Shown here: positions 35,884-44,624 of the stretch, piece by piece
Layout: every line of letters begins with the position of its first letter
Position numbering within the stretch: position 1 is the first letter of the stretch
Assembly (NCBI RefSeq): GCF_011383005.1
Contig: NZ_CP049935.1
Location: 3,100,001-3,164,000, forward strand
DNA length: 64,000 nucleotides
Reading direction: 5' to 3'
Source of the DNA: Phycicoccus sp. HDW14
GTDB taxonomy: Bacteria > Actinomycetota > Actinomycetes > Actinomycetales > Dermatophilaceae
Made by a program: the position numbers and the translations under genes
The notes under the pieces: generated by a model
Seen by the model: the letters and a program-made list of their open reading frames with translations, nothing else
Database searches by the model: none
Told to the model about the DNA's origin: nothing

Positions 35884-36270
35884 GTGATCAACTTCCTCAT
35901 CCGCGTGGGCATCAACGCCGTGGCGCTCTGGGTCGCCGCGCTCGTCGTCTCGGGGGTCAACCTCGCCGAGGACCAGGTCTCGACCGGCCGCAAGGTCCTC
36001 ACGATCGTGCTGGTGGCGCTCGTCTTCGGGCTCGTCAACGCGGTCATCAAGCCGATCGCGAAGTTCTTCTCCTTCCCGTTCATCATCCTGACGCTCGGCC
36101 TCTTCACGTTCGTCGTCAACGCCTTCATGCTCCAGATCACCGAGTGGATCAGCGACGCCGTCGGCCTGTCGTTCACCATCGACCACTTCTTCTGGGACGC
36201 CGTGCTGGCCGCCATCGTCATCACCCTCGTCTCCTGGGTGCTCAGCGTCGTCCTTCCCGAGGAGGACTGA
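35884..36270 (+). CDS. Phage holin family 4-like (PF04020) membrane protein
   Basis: 128 residues with four hydrophobic helices: [69 protein letters not shown] and [21 protein letters not shown]. The [12 protein letters not shown](I)[13 protein letters not shown] core is typical of this widespread family, often called YvlD-like. It is chromosomal and not phage-linked here. Function unknown. GTG 35884; galE follows 23 bp downstream. Confidence 0.88.
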   Translation: MINFLIRVGINAVALWVAALVVSGVNLAEDQVSTGRKVLTIVLVALVFGLVNAVIKPIAKFFSFPFIILTLGLFTFVVNAFMLQITEWISDAVGLSFTIDHFFWDAVLAAIVITLVSWVLSVVLPEED

Positions 36271-36293
36271 CCCGCGCCGCTAGGGTCGGGGCC

Positions 36294-37313
36294 ATGCGCG
36301 TCCTCGTCTCCGGCGGTGCCGGCTACATCGGGTCCCACACGGTCGTCCAGCTCGTCGCGGCGGGCCACGACGTCGTCGTCGTCGACTCCTTCGCCAACGC
36401 CAAGCCGACCGTCGTCGGACGCATCGAGGCCCTCACCGGGCAGCCCCTCGACGTCCGCTCGTTCGACCTCACCGACCACGACAAGACCGAGCACCTCTTC
36501 GCCCACGAGCCGTTCGACGCCGTCATCCACTTCGCGGGGTTCAAGGCCGTCGGCGAGAGCGTCGCGAAGCCGCTGGAGTACTACGAGAACAACATCGGCT
36601 CGACGTTCTCGCTCGTGCGCGCGATGCGCCGGCACGGGGTGCGCCGGCTCGTGTTCTCGTCGTCGGCGACCGTCTACGGCTCGGACGCGCCCGTGCCGAT
36701 GCACGAGGACCTCCCGACCTCGGCGACCAACCCGTACGGCTGGACGAAGGTGATGCAGGAGCAGATCCTGCGCGACGTCGCCGTGTCCGACCCCACCTGG
36801 CGGATCGCCCTGCTGCGCTACTTCAACCCGGTCGGTGCGCACCCCAGCGGCACCATCGGCGAGGACCCGTCCGACGTGCCGAACAACCTCATGCCGTACA
36901 TCGCCCAGGTGGCGGTCGGACGGCTCGAGCGGCTGCGGGTGTTCGGCGGCGACTACCCGACCCCCGACGGCACCGGCGTCCGCGACTACATCCACGTCGA
37001 CGACCTCGCGGCCGGCCACATCGCGGCGCTCGCCCGGCTGGGGTCCACCGACGACGCGGTGTCGACCTGGAACCTCGGGACGGGCCACGGCACGTCGGTG
37101 CTCGACCTCCTGCACGCGTTCGAGCGCGCGTGCGGGCACGAGCTGCCGTACGAGGTGGTCGACCGGCGCCCCGGCGACGTCGCCGCCTCCTTCGCCGACC
37201 CGTCGCGCGCCGAGGCCGAGCTCGGCTGGCGGGCGACGCGCACGGTCGACGACATGTGCGCCGACACCTGGCGCTGGCAGTCGAAGAACCCGCACGGGTA
37301 CCCCGACGCCTGA
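36294..37313 (+). CDS. galE: UDP-glucose 4-epimerase
   Basis: 339 residues. N-terminal NAD-binding GGAGYIGSH (G7-G13), the VIHFAGFKAVGES strand, the SSSATVYG serine/threonine region and the catalytic Tyr/Lys in NPYGWTKVMQE. C-terminal substrate segment has RYFNPVGAHPSG and GVRDYIHVDDLAAGH. The enzyme interconverts UDP-glucose and UDP-galactose for cell-envelope glycans. It is the extended SDR type and of normal length. Confidence 0.95.
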   Translation: MRVLVSGGAGYIGSHTVVQLVAAGHDVVVVDSFANAKPTVVGRIEALTGQPLDVRSFDLTDHDKTEHLFAHEPFDAVIHFAGFKAVGESVAKPLEYYENNIGSTFSLVRAMRRHGVRRLVFSSSATVYGSDAPVPMHEDLPTSATNPYGWTKVMQEQILRDVAVSDPTWRIALLRYFNPVGAHPSGTIGEDPSDVPNNLMPYIAQVAVGRLERLRVFGGDYPTPDGTGVRDYIHVDDLAAGHIAALARLGSTDDAVSTWNLGTGHGTSVLDLLHAFERACGHELPYEVVDRRPGDVAASFADPSRAEAELGWRATRTVDDMCADTWRWQSKNPHGYPDA

Positions 37314-37328
37314 GCGCCGCCCGGCGGG

Positions 37329-37787
37329 TCAGGCGGGTGACGCCCCGGGGAGCTTTTGGTTGATGCGCAGGAGGTTGCCGGCCGGGTCGCGGAACGCGCA
37401 GTCGCGCACGCCGTAGAACTGGTCCATCGGCTCCTGGAGCACCTCGGCCCCGGAGGCCCGCACGTGCTCGAACACCGCGTCGACGTCGGCGCAGGTGAGC
37501 ACGACCGGCGTCAGCAGCCCCTTGGCGAGCAGGGTGTCGATGGCGGCGCGGTCCTCGTCGCTCGTGTGCGGGCCGCCGCCGACCGACTGGATGGTCATCG
37601 TCAGCTCGGGCTGCGCGGGCGGGGTGAGGTTGAGCCAGCGGAACTCGCCCTGCGCGTAGTCGCTGACGACCGTGAAGCCGAGGACGTCGCGGTAGAAGCC
37701 GAGGGCGGCCTCGTGGTCGTCGACGACGAGGAAGACGTTCGCGACGGCGAGGGTCGCGGTGGCGGTCGTGGTGCGGGTCGTGTCCAT
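37329..37787 (-). CDS. VOC-family protein paired with an AraC regulator
   Basis: 152 residues with one long VOC unit: VANVFLVVDDHEAALGFYRDVLGFTVVSD, a central FRWLNLTPPAQPELTMTI strand, VVLTCADVDAVFEHVRASGAEVLQEPMDQFYGVRDCAFRDPAGNLLRI. It is in the group often found with AraC-type regulators that respond to the same small molecule. Transcribed right after the AraC gene (9-bp gap). Confidence 0.85.
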   Translation of the reverse strand: MDTTRTTTATATLAVANVFLVVDDHEAALGFYRDVLGFTVVSDYAQGEFRWLNLTPPAQPELTMTIQSVGGGPHTSDEDRAAIDTLLAKGLLTPVVLTCADVDAVFEHVRASGAEVLQEPMDQFYGVRDCAFRDPAGNLLRINQKLPGASPA

Positions 37788-37796
37788 GCGCCGAGG

Positions 37797-38225
37797 CTAG
37801 GCCCGGGCGTCCTCGACCCGCTTCTCCGAACCTGACCGACCCCGCGGCCGCTCGGCCTCCTTCGCGACGCACGACGGGATGCTCGCCGCGCCCTCGTGCG
37901 AGGAGGCGCGGAACTGGCTCGGCGTCACGCCCATCAGCTCGGTGAACCGGCTGCTGAACGACCCGAGCGAGGTACAGCCCACGGCCATGCAGGCGTCGGT
38001 GACCGAGACGTCCCCGTGGCGCAGGAGCGATGCCGCCCGCTCGATGCGGCGGGTCATCAGGTGCTGGTACGGCGTCTCGCCGTAGGCCTCGCGGAACATC
38101 CGGTGGAAGTGGCCGGGCGACATGAGGGCCTCGGCCGCCAGCGAGGGAACGTCGAGGGGCTCGGCGAAGTCGCGGTCCATCCGGTCGCGGGCCCGGCGGA
38201 GCCGGACGAGGTCCTCGCGCTGCAC
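37797..38225 (-). CDS. AraC-family transcriptional regulator (stand-alone HTH)
   Basis: 142 residues. Two helix-turn-helix motifs: SLAAEALMSPGHFHRMFREAYGETPYQHLMTRRIERA and VTDACMAVGCTSLGSFSSRFTELMGVTPSQFR. There is no N-terminal sensor domain, so the VOC protein just downstream may take the ligand-binding part. The upstream region (38226-38300) is divergent from cydA. Confidence 0.92.
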   Translation of the reverse strand: MQREDLVRLRRARDRMDRDFAEPLDVPSLAAEALMSPGHFHRMFREAYGETPYQHLMTRRIERAASLLRHGDVSVTDACMAVGCTSLGSFSSRFTELMGVTPSQFRASSHEGAASIPSCVAKEAERPRGRSGSEKRVEDARA

Positions 38226-38316
38226 CTCGTCACTGTGCCACGGCCGGGCCGCAGGTGAGGTGACCCTGCGTGGTCCGCCTCACACGGGAACCGGTCCCGA
38301 GCCGTCTACGACGCAC

Positions 38317-38347
38317 TGTAGTTTGTACTACGTCACGTCGTACTACA
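38317..38347. promoter_or_regulatory. Candidate BlaI-type half-sites in the cydA promoter region
   Basis: An AT-richer patch holds TGTAGT (38317-38322), TACTAC (38326-38331, with the first a GTAGT-TTGT-ACTAC dyad) and TACTACA (38341-38347). TACTACA/TGTAGTA is the half-site known for MecI/BlaI repressors, and a BlaI-family gene ends this cluster. The order of half-sites here is not the canonical inward arrangement, so the link is a hypothesis. Confidence 0.4.
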
Positions 38348-38369
38348 ACGCCGTCCCCAGGAGCAAGGC

Positions 38370-39827
38370 ATGGGATCCTCTCTCGACGTCGCCCGGTGGC
38401 AGTTCGCCATCACGACCGTCTACCACTTCTTCTTCGTCCCCGTGACGATCGGGATGTCCGCCGTCGTGGCGTACTTCCACACCCAGTGGGTGCGCACCCA
38501 CAAGCCGGAGTACTACCGGCTCACGAAGTTCTTCGGGAAGCTCTTCCTCATCAACTTCGCGCTCGGTCTCGTGACGGGCATCGTGCAGGAGTTCCAGTTC
38601 GGCATGAACTGGTCGGACTACTCGCGCTTCGTCGGGGACATCTTCGGTGCCCCTCTCGCCTTCGAAGCCCTGCTGGCCTTCTTCCTCGAGTCGACCTTCC
38701 TCGGCGTGTGGATCTTCGGCTGGGGTCGCATCCCCGAGAAGCTGCACGCCGGCTCGATGTGGCTCACCCACATCGGCACGGTCCTCTCCGCGTACTTCAT
38801 CCTCGCGGCGAACTCGTTCATGCAGAACCCGGTCGGTTTCAAGTTCAACCCCGAGACGGGTCGCGCCGAGATGTCGGACTTCCTCGCGGTGCTCACGAAC
38901 AAGGTCCAGCTCGTCACCTTCCCGCACGTCGTGCTCTCGGCCTACATGGTCGGCGGCGCCGTGATCATGGGGGTCGCGCTCTGGCTGCTCCGTCGTGACG
39001 CCGCCACCGGCGACGCCCCGATGTACCGCAAGGCGGTCCGCGTCGGCGCCGTCGTCTCCCTCGTCGCCTCGCTCGGCGTGATCATCTCCGGTGACGTGCA
39101 GGGCAAGATCATGACCGAGGTCCAGCCCATGAAGATGGCTGCGGCAGAGGCGCTCTACGACACCACGAGCAGCGCCCCGTTCTCGGTCCTCTCGGTCGGC
39201 CCGCTCGACGGCTCGCGGGCCAGCCGCATCATCGAGGTCCCCGGCCTGCTCTCCTTCCTCGGCACCGGCAGCTTCGACGGCACGGTCGAGGGCATCAACG
39301 ACCTCAAGGTCAGCGAGCGCGAGCTGGCCCAGAAGGTCGCGGCCCAGTACGGCCCCGACGTCGCACCCCTCGTCGCCGCCGACGACTACACGCCCATCGT
39401 CCCCGTCGCCTACTGGACCTTCCGCCTGATGATGGGCGCCGGCTTCCTGACCATGCTGTTCGCCGCGATGGCCCTGTGGGCCACCCGCAAGAACGCTGTG
39501 CCGCAAGCGAAGTGGTGGGGCCTCATCGCCATCGCGACGCCGTTCCTGCCCGTCTTCGCCAACAGCTTCGGCTGGATCTTCACCGAGATGGGTCGACAGC
39601 CCTGGCTCGTCTACGGCCTGATGACGACGGCCACCGGGGTCTCGCCCTCGGTGAGCGTGGGTGAGGTGTGGGTCTCGATGGTCGTGTACACGCTCCTCTA
39701 CGCCGCCCTCGCCGTCGTCGAGCTCAAGCTCTTCCTCTCGTACGTCCGCCGCGGTGCCGAGCCCTTCGTGGACCCGGCCACCCACGCGGACGTCGACGAG
39801 GACGCCCCCCTCCAGTTCGCCTACTGA
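38370..39827 (+). CDS. cydA: Cytochrome bd quinol oxidase subunit I
   Basis: 485 residues, nine membrane helices. Histidine H19 (TTVYHFFFV) matches the high-spin haem ligand; the conserved GRQPW motif appears in TEMGRQPWLVYG, and WGRIPEKLHA lies in the loop after helix 3. It carries haems b558, b595 and d and oxidises quinol with oxygen at high affinity. First gene of cydABDC; CAGGAG precedes the ATG. The Q-loop is of the short actinobacterial type. Confidence 0.95.
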   Translation: MGSSLDVARWQFAITTVYHFFFVPVTIGMSAVVAYFHTQWVRTHKPEYYRLTKFFGKLFLINFALGLVTGIVQEFQFGMNWSDYSRFVGDIFGAPLAFEALLAFFLESTFLGVWIFGWGRIPEKLHAGSMWLTHIGTVLSAYFILAANSFMQNPVGFKFNPETGRAEMSDFLAVLTNKVQLVTFPHVVLSAYMVGGAVIMGVALWLLRRDAATGDAPMYRKAVRVGAVVSLVASLGVIISGDVQGKIMTEVQPMKMAAAEALYDTTSSAPFSVLSVGPLDGSRASRIIEVPGLLSFLGTGSFDGTVEGINDLKVSERELAQKVAAQYGPDVAPLVAADDYTPIVPVAYWTFRLMMGAGFLTMLFAAMALWATRKNAVPQAKWWGLIAIATPFLPVFANSFGWIFTEMGRQPWLVYGLMTTATGVSPSVSVGEVWVSMVVYTLLYAALAVVELKLFLSYVRRGAEPFVDPATHADVDEDAPLQFAY

Positions 39828-39844
39828 CCTCAGGGACAACGACA

Positions 39845-40876
39845 ATGGATGCTCTTCAGCTCGTCTGGTTCGGACTCATCGGCCTGCTCTGGGCCGGTTA
39901 CCTCGTCCTCGAGGGCTTCGACTTCGGTGTCGGCGCCCTGCTCCCCGTCCTCGGCAAGGGCACGGACGCCGAGGACACCGAGAAGCGCCGCCGCGTGATG
40001 CTCACGACCATCGGCCCCCACTGGGACGGCAACGAGGTCTGGCTGCTCACGGCCGGCGGCGCCACCTTCGCCGCCTTCCCCGAGTGGTACGCGACGATGT
40101 TCTCCGCCTTCTACCTGCCGCTCCTCCTCGTGCTCGTCGCGCTCATCGTGCGCAACATGGGCTTCGAGTACCGCGGCAAGCGGGACGACGCCACGTGGCG
40201 CGCCCGCTGGGACGCCGCGATCATCGGCGGCTCGGTCCTCGCGCCGCTCCTCGTCGGGGTGGCCCTGACCAACGTGGTCCGGGGCGTCCCGCTCGACGCG
40301 AAGAGCGAGTACGCGGGCAACTTCTTCACGCTGCTCAACCCGCTGAGCCTCCTCGGCGGGCTCACCGTGCTCGCCCTCTCGCTCACCCACGGCGCGTTCT
40401 TCCTCGCGCTCAAGACCAGCGGCACGATCCGTGAGGACGCCCGCCGGATGGGCACGACGCTCGGCCTGGCCACCGCCGGCCTGGCCGTCGTGACGCTCCT
40501 GTGGCTCGGTTTCGCCACCGGGTCGGTGTGGTCGTGGGTCACCACGGTCGTGGCGGCCGGGTCGCTGCTCGCGGCGATCTTCGCCAACACCAGGGGCCGT
40601 GAGGGCTGGGCGTTCATCGGCACGGCGGTCACCGCAGCGATGGCGGTCGCGACGTACTTCCTCGCCCTCTACCCCGACGTCATGCCGTCGACCCTCTCGG
40701 GTGGCCGGTCGCTGACGATCGAGAACGCGTCGAGCAGCCCGATGACCCTGACGATCATGACGTGGGCCGCCGTGGTCTTCACGCCGATCGTCCTGCTCTA
40801 CACCGCCTACACCTACTACACCTTCCGCAAGCGGATCGGGACGCAGCACATCCCCGAGCCGGTCGCGGTCTCCTGA
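39845..40876 (+). CDS. cydB: Cytochrome bd quinol oxidase subunit II
   Basis: 343 residues, eight membrane helices. Characteristic stretches: WAGYLVLEGFDFGVGALLP, TIGPHWDGNEVWLLTAGGATFAAFP, and the tail helix VVFTPIVLLYTAYTYYTFRKRIG. Subunit II stabilises the haem-bearing CydA. It lies 17 bp after cydA. Tail YTFRKRI faces the cytoplasm. Confidence 0.95.
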   Translation: MDALQLVWFGLIGLLWAGYLVLEGFDFGVGALLPVLGKGTDAEDTEKRRRVMLTTIGPHWDGNEVWLLTAGGATFAAFPEWYATMFSAFYLPLLLVLVALIVRNMGFEYRGKRDDATWRARWDAAIIGGSVLAPLLVGVALTNVVRGVPLDAKSEYAGNFFTLLNPLSLLGGLTVLALSLTHGAFFLALKTSGTIREDARRMGTTLGLATAGLAVVTLLWLGFATGSVWSWVTTVVAAGSLLAAIFANTRGREGWAFIGTAVTAAMAVATYFLALYPDVMPSTLSGGRSLTIENASSSPMTLTIMTWAAVVFTPIVLLYTAYTYYTFRKRIGTQHIPEPVAVS

Positions 40877-40895
40877 CCGGGAGCACGGACCGCCG

Positions 40896-42494
40896 ATGAG
40901 GCCCTTCGACCCCCGCGTCCTCGCGGTCGCCCCCGCGGCCCGCCGACCCGTCGCCCTCCTGGCGGCGGTCGGCGTGGCCCAGGGCGCGGCCACCATCGGG
41001 ACGGCGTTCGCCCTCGCGGCGCTCGTCGTCGCGGTGGTCGAGGGCGCGGGGCTCGGGGGGCCCGTCGCGTGGCTCACCGGCCTGCTCGTGGTGCGAGCCG
41101 GGCTCGGGTGGATGTCCGAGCGGGTCGCCGCCTGGGCCGGGGTCGAGGTCACCGCCGCCCTGCGCACCGTCCTCCTGCGGCGCTGGCTCGACGCCCCCGC
41201 CGAGCAGCGCCCGGACCCCGACCGCGGCGCCACCCTCTCCGCCCAGGGCGTCGCGGCGATCGAGCCCTACGCCGCCCGCTTCCTGCCCGCGCTCGTGGCC
41301 GGCGCCGTCGTGCCGGTGCTCGCCGTGGCCGCGCTCGTGTGGGTCGACTGGCTGAGCGCCCTCGTCGTCGTCCTCACCCTCCCCCTCCTGCCCCTCTTCG
41401 CCGCCCTCATCGGCGCCGCCACGCGCGACGAGACCGAGAAGCGCTGGGCGGCCCTGTCCTCCCTCGCCGGGCACTTCGTCGACGTGATGCGCGGGCTGCC
41501 GACCCTCGTCGGCTACGGCCGCGCCGAGCGCCAGGTCGAGGTGATCACCGACGTGAGCCACCGGCACCGCCGCGCGACGATGCGCACCCTGCGGCTGGCC
41601 TTCATGAGCTCGGCGGCCCTCGAGCTGCTCGCCTCGATCTCGGTGGCCATCGTCGCCGTCACGGTCGGGCTGCGGCTCACGCACGGCACCGTGACGCTGC
41701 AGACCGGGCTGCTCGCCATCCTGCTCGCTCCCGAGGCGTACTGGCCGATCCGTCGGGTGGGCGCCGAGTTCCACAACGCCGCGGACGGGGCGGAGGCCGT
41801 CGCCGCCGTCCTCGCCGACGTGACGACGGACCCCGCACCCCCTGCCCGGGGTCCGTCGTCCCCCTCCGGGCCGGACGAGCTGGGCGCCGCCGCGCGCGCC
41901 GTCACGTACGCCTACCCCGGTGCGCCCGACCCGGTGCTTCACGGGGTCGACCTCGAGGCCGGCCCGGGGCTCACCGTCGTCACCGGCCCGTCCGGGGTCG
42001 GCAAGTCGACCCTGCTCGAGCTGCTCGCCGGCCTGCGGACACCGAGCAGCGGCGAGGTCGTTGCCGGTCGGGCCCACCTCGTCACCCAGCGGCCGTTCCT
42101 GCCCGCCGGGACCCTCCGCGACGCCCTGCGCCTCGGCACCGACGCCCCCGACGCCGCCCTCTGGGAGGCGCTGCGTCGCGTCGGGCTCGAGGGGTTCGTC
42201 GCCGGTCTCCCCGAGGCCCTGGGGACCCGCCTCGGGGACGACGGCGTCGGCCTCTCCGCCGGCCAGCGGGCCCGGGTCGCCCTGGCCCGGGCGACCCTCT
42301 CGAGCACGCCCGTGCTGCTCGTCGACGAGCCGACCGCGCACCTCGACGCCGAGTCCTCCACCCTCGTGGCCGACCTCCTGCGCGACCTCGCCGAGCGGCG
42401 CACGGTCGTCGCCGTCACCCACCGGCCGGAGCTCGTGCGGGTCGCCGACCAGCACGTCGTCCTGACCCGCGCCGGGGCGGAGGTGCACCCGTGA
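40896..42494 (+). CDS. cydD: Heterodimeric thiol/haem ABC exporter subunit CydD
   Basis: 532 residues, a six-helix membrane domain followed by an ATPase. Walker A GPSGVGKST from residue 364, signature LSAGQRARVALARA, Walker B VLLVDEPTAHLD. CydDC exports cysteine and glutathione (or their analogues) and is needed to assemble cytochrome bd. Its TGA overlaps the GTG of cydC (GTGA). In actinobacteria cydD and cydC may be fused; here they are separate. Confidence 0.92.
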   Translation: MRPFDPRVLAVAPAARRPVALLAAVGVAQGAATIGTAFALAALVVAVVEGAGLGGPVAWLTGLLVVRAGLGWMSERVAAWAGVEVTAALRTVLLRRWLDAPAEQRPDPDRGATLSAQGVAAIEPYAARFLPALVAGAVVPVLAVAALVWVDWLSALVVVLTLPLLPLFAALIGAATRDETEKRWAALSSLAGHFVDVMRGLPTLVGYGRAERQVEVITDVSHRHRRATMRTLRLAFMSSAALELLASISVAIVAVTVGLRLTHGTVTLQTGLLAILLAPEAYWPIRRVGAEFHNAADGAEAVAAVLADVTTDPAPPARGPSSPSGPDELGAAARAVTYAYPGAPDPVLHGVDLEAGPGLTVVTGPSGVGKSTLLELLAGLRTPSSGEVVAGRAHLVTQRPFLPAGTLRDALRLGTDAPDAALWEALRRVGLEGFVAGLPEALGTRLGDDGVGLSAGQRARVALARATLSSTPVLLVDEPTAHLDAESSTLVADLLRDLAERRTVVAVTHRPELVRVADQHVVLTRAGAEVHP

Positions 42495-44137
42495 GCGCCG
42501 GCCCCGTCGTCCGCCCGACCCGCGCCACCGTGGTCGGAGGGCTCCTCGGCGGTGCCGCGACCTCGGCCGGCATCGCCCTCACCGCGACCTCGGGCTGGCT
42601 CATCGTCCGCGCGAGCGAGCGGCCCGTCATCCTCACCCTGCTCGCGGCCATCGTCGCCGTCCGGGCCTTCGGGATGGCCCGCCCGTTCTTCCGCTACCTC
42701 GAGCGCGTCGTCTCGCACGACGCCGCTCTCGCCGACCTCGCCGAGCGGCGCAGCAGCGTCTACGCCGCCCTCGTGCCGCTGACCCCCGCGCGCCTCGGCC
42801 GGCGCTCTCGCTCGCAGGTGCTCACCGGGGTCGTCGACGACCTCACCGACGTCGTCGAGGCCCAGGTGCGCGTCACGGTTCCCGTGCTCTCCAGCGCCGT
42901 CGCCGGCCTGCTCGCCACCGCCCTGACGGCGTGGTTCGCGCCGGCGGTCGGGCTCGTCGTCGCCGCCCTGCTGCTCGTCCTCGCCCTCGGCTGCCTGCTC
43001 GCCTGGCGGGTCGAGTCCCGTTCTCGCGACGAGCTGCTCGCGGCCCGCGCCGAGACCGCCCGCATCGGCGACCTCGTCGCCCGGCAGGCCGGCGAGCTGC
43101 GGGCCATCGGGGCGCAGGACGCCGCCCTCGGCTGGCTCGACGACGCGCACGCGGCCCTGCGGGTCGCGGTCCGGCGGCAGAGCCGGGGCCGGGCGGGCGT
43201 CGCGGCGCTCATCCTCCTCGCCACGGCGGCGGCGACCGTGTCGGCGGCCGTGCTCGTCGACCCGTCGGCCGTCGGTGCCCCGGTGGCGGCACTCCTCGTG
43301 CTCGTGCCCGTGGCGGTCGGTGAGGCCCTCGCGCCGCTCGTCGACACGATGCGGGCCCTCGCGCGGGCCCAGGGCAGCAGCGCCCGGCTCGACGCCCTCC
43401 TCGACCAGGAGCCCGCCGTCCACGACCCGGACCACCCGGACCCCGGGCCCGGCGTCGGTCCCCAGCACGGCCCGCACGTCCGCCTCGAGGGGGCCAGCGC
43501 CTCGTGGACCGGTGCCGCCGACCAGCTGGCCCCCACCGACCTCGACCTCGTGCCCGGACGGCACGTCGCCGTCGTCGGGCCGAACGGCTCGGGCAAGTCG
43601 ACCCTGCTCGCCCTGCTGGCCCGCACCCTCGACGTCAGCGGCGGACGGCACACCGTCGACGGCACCGACGTCCGGGCTCGCCCCCTTGCCGAGGTGCGCT
43701 CCGACGTCGCCGTCGTCGACGACGAGCCGCACGTCTTCGCGACGACCCTCGCCGAGAACCTCCGGCTGGCCCGCCCGGGCGCCGACGACGCGGCCGTCCG
43801 GCACGCGCTCGGGCTCGCCGGGCTCGGCACCTGGGCCGACGCGCTGCCCGACGGGCTCGCCACCCGCCTCGGCACCGGCGGCCGGGGCCTGTCCGGCGGC
43901 GAGCGGACCCGGCTCGGGGTGGCCCGCGCGGTGCTCGCCGACCGACCGGTCGTGCTCCTCGACGAACCCGCCGCGCACCTCGACCACCCGACCGCCACCG
44001 CCGTGCTCGATGATGTGCTGGACGCGACCCGCGACCGGTCGGTCGTCCTCGTGTCCCACCGCGCGGAGGCCCTCCACCGACTCGATGCCGTCCTCGACCT
44101 CGGCGACCGTCCCGCGTCGCCCACCACGAAGGAGTAG
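42491..44137 (+). CDS. cydC: Heterodimeric thiol/haem ABC exporter subunit CydC
   Basis: 548 residues. Membrane domain, then Walker A GPNGSGKST from residue 363, signature LSGGERTRLGVARA, Walker B VVLLDEPAAHLD and an H-loop in VLVSHRAEALHR. Partner of CydD. The start overlaps cydD and the stop is 4 bp before the blaI-like GTG, so all are probably one transcript. Confidence 0.92.
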   Translation: MSAGPVVRPTRATVVGGLLGGAATSAGIALTATSGWLIVRASERPVILTLLAAIVAVRAFGMARPFFRYLERVVSHDAALADLAERRSSVYAALVPLTPARLGRRSRSQVLTGVVDDLTDVVEAQVRVTVPVLSSAVAGLLATALTAWFAPAVGLVVAALLLVLALGCLLAWRVESRSRDELLAARAETARIGDLVARQAGELRAIGAQDAALGWLDDAHAALRVAVRRQSRGRAGVAALILLATAAATVSAAVLVDPSAVGAPVAALLVLVPVAVGEALAPLVDTMRALARAQGSSARLDALLDQEPAVHDPDHPDPGPGVGPQHGPHVRLEGASASWTGAADQLAPTDLDLVPGRHVAVVGPNGSGKSTLLALLARTLDVSGGRHTVDGTDVRARPLAEVRSDVAVVDDEPHVFATTLAENLRLARPGADDAAVRHALGLAGLGTWADALPDGLATRLGTGGRGLSGGERTRLGVARAVLADRPVVLLDEPAAHLDHPTATAVLDDVLDATRDRSVVLVSHRAEALHRLDAVLDLGDRPASPTTKE

Positions 44138-44141
44138 TCCC

Positions 44142-44582
44142 GTGCCGCACTCGACCTCAGCCCCGCGCCTCGGTGACCTCGAGCGCGTCGTCATGGAGCG
44201 CCTCTGGGAGGCCGGCGCCACCGACGGCGCCACCGTCCGCGAGGTGCACGAGGCGCTCGAGAAGCACCGCGAGATCGCCTACACGACGGTGATGACCGTC
44301 CTCGACCGGCTCGCGAAGAAGGAGCTGGTGACCCGCGAGCGCGAGGGCCGGGCGTGGCGCTACTACCCGGCCGACACCCGCGAGGCGATGACCGCCCAGT
44401 CGATGCGCCGGACGATGGACGACATGGACCTCACCGACCGCCGGGCCGCCCTCCTGCACTTCCTCGACGGCGCGAGCTCGGCCGAGATCGACGACCTCAA
44501 GGCCGCACTCGCCGAGGTCGAGGCCCGGGCCGGGAACGGCGAGGAGACCGCCCGGCGGCTGCGTGACCGGCTGCGCCGCTGA
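44142..44582 (+). CDS. BlaI/MecI/CopY-family repressor
   Basis: 146 residues. Winged helix: GDLERVVMERLWEAGATDGATVREVHEALEKHREIAYTTVMTVLDRLAKKELVTREREGRAWRYYPADTR, then a dimerisation segment. BlaI-type repressors bind TACA/TGTA dyads and are cleaved by BlaR1-type proteases. It is placed at the end of cydABDC, not beside a beta-lactamase, and followed by an M56 protease gene, so control of respiration or envelope stress is more likely than of drug resistance (inference). Confidence 0.9.
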   Translation: MPHSTSAPRLGDLERVVMERLWEAGATDGATVREVHEALEKHREIAYTTVMTVLDRLAKKELVTREREGRAWRYYPADTREAMTAQSMRRTMDDMDLTDRRAALLHFLDGASSAEIDDLKAALAEVEARAGNGEETARRLRDRLRR

Positions 44583-44624
44583 GGGCCTACTGACCGGAGT
44601 CACGGGGCCTGTCACCATGGTCCC

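Noticed and set aside
35884..36270. Phage remnant because of the holin-family name
   Set aside because: The PF04020 family is widespread in chromosomes; no other phage genes are nearby.
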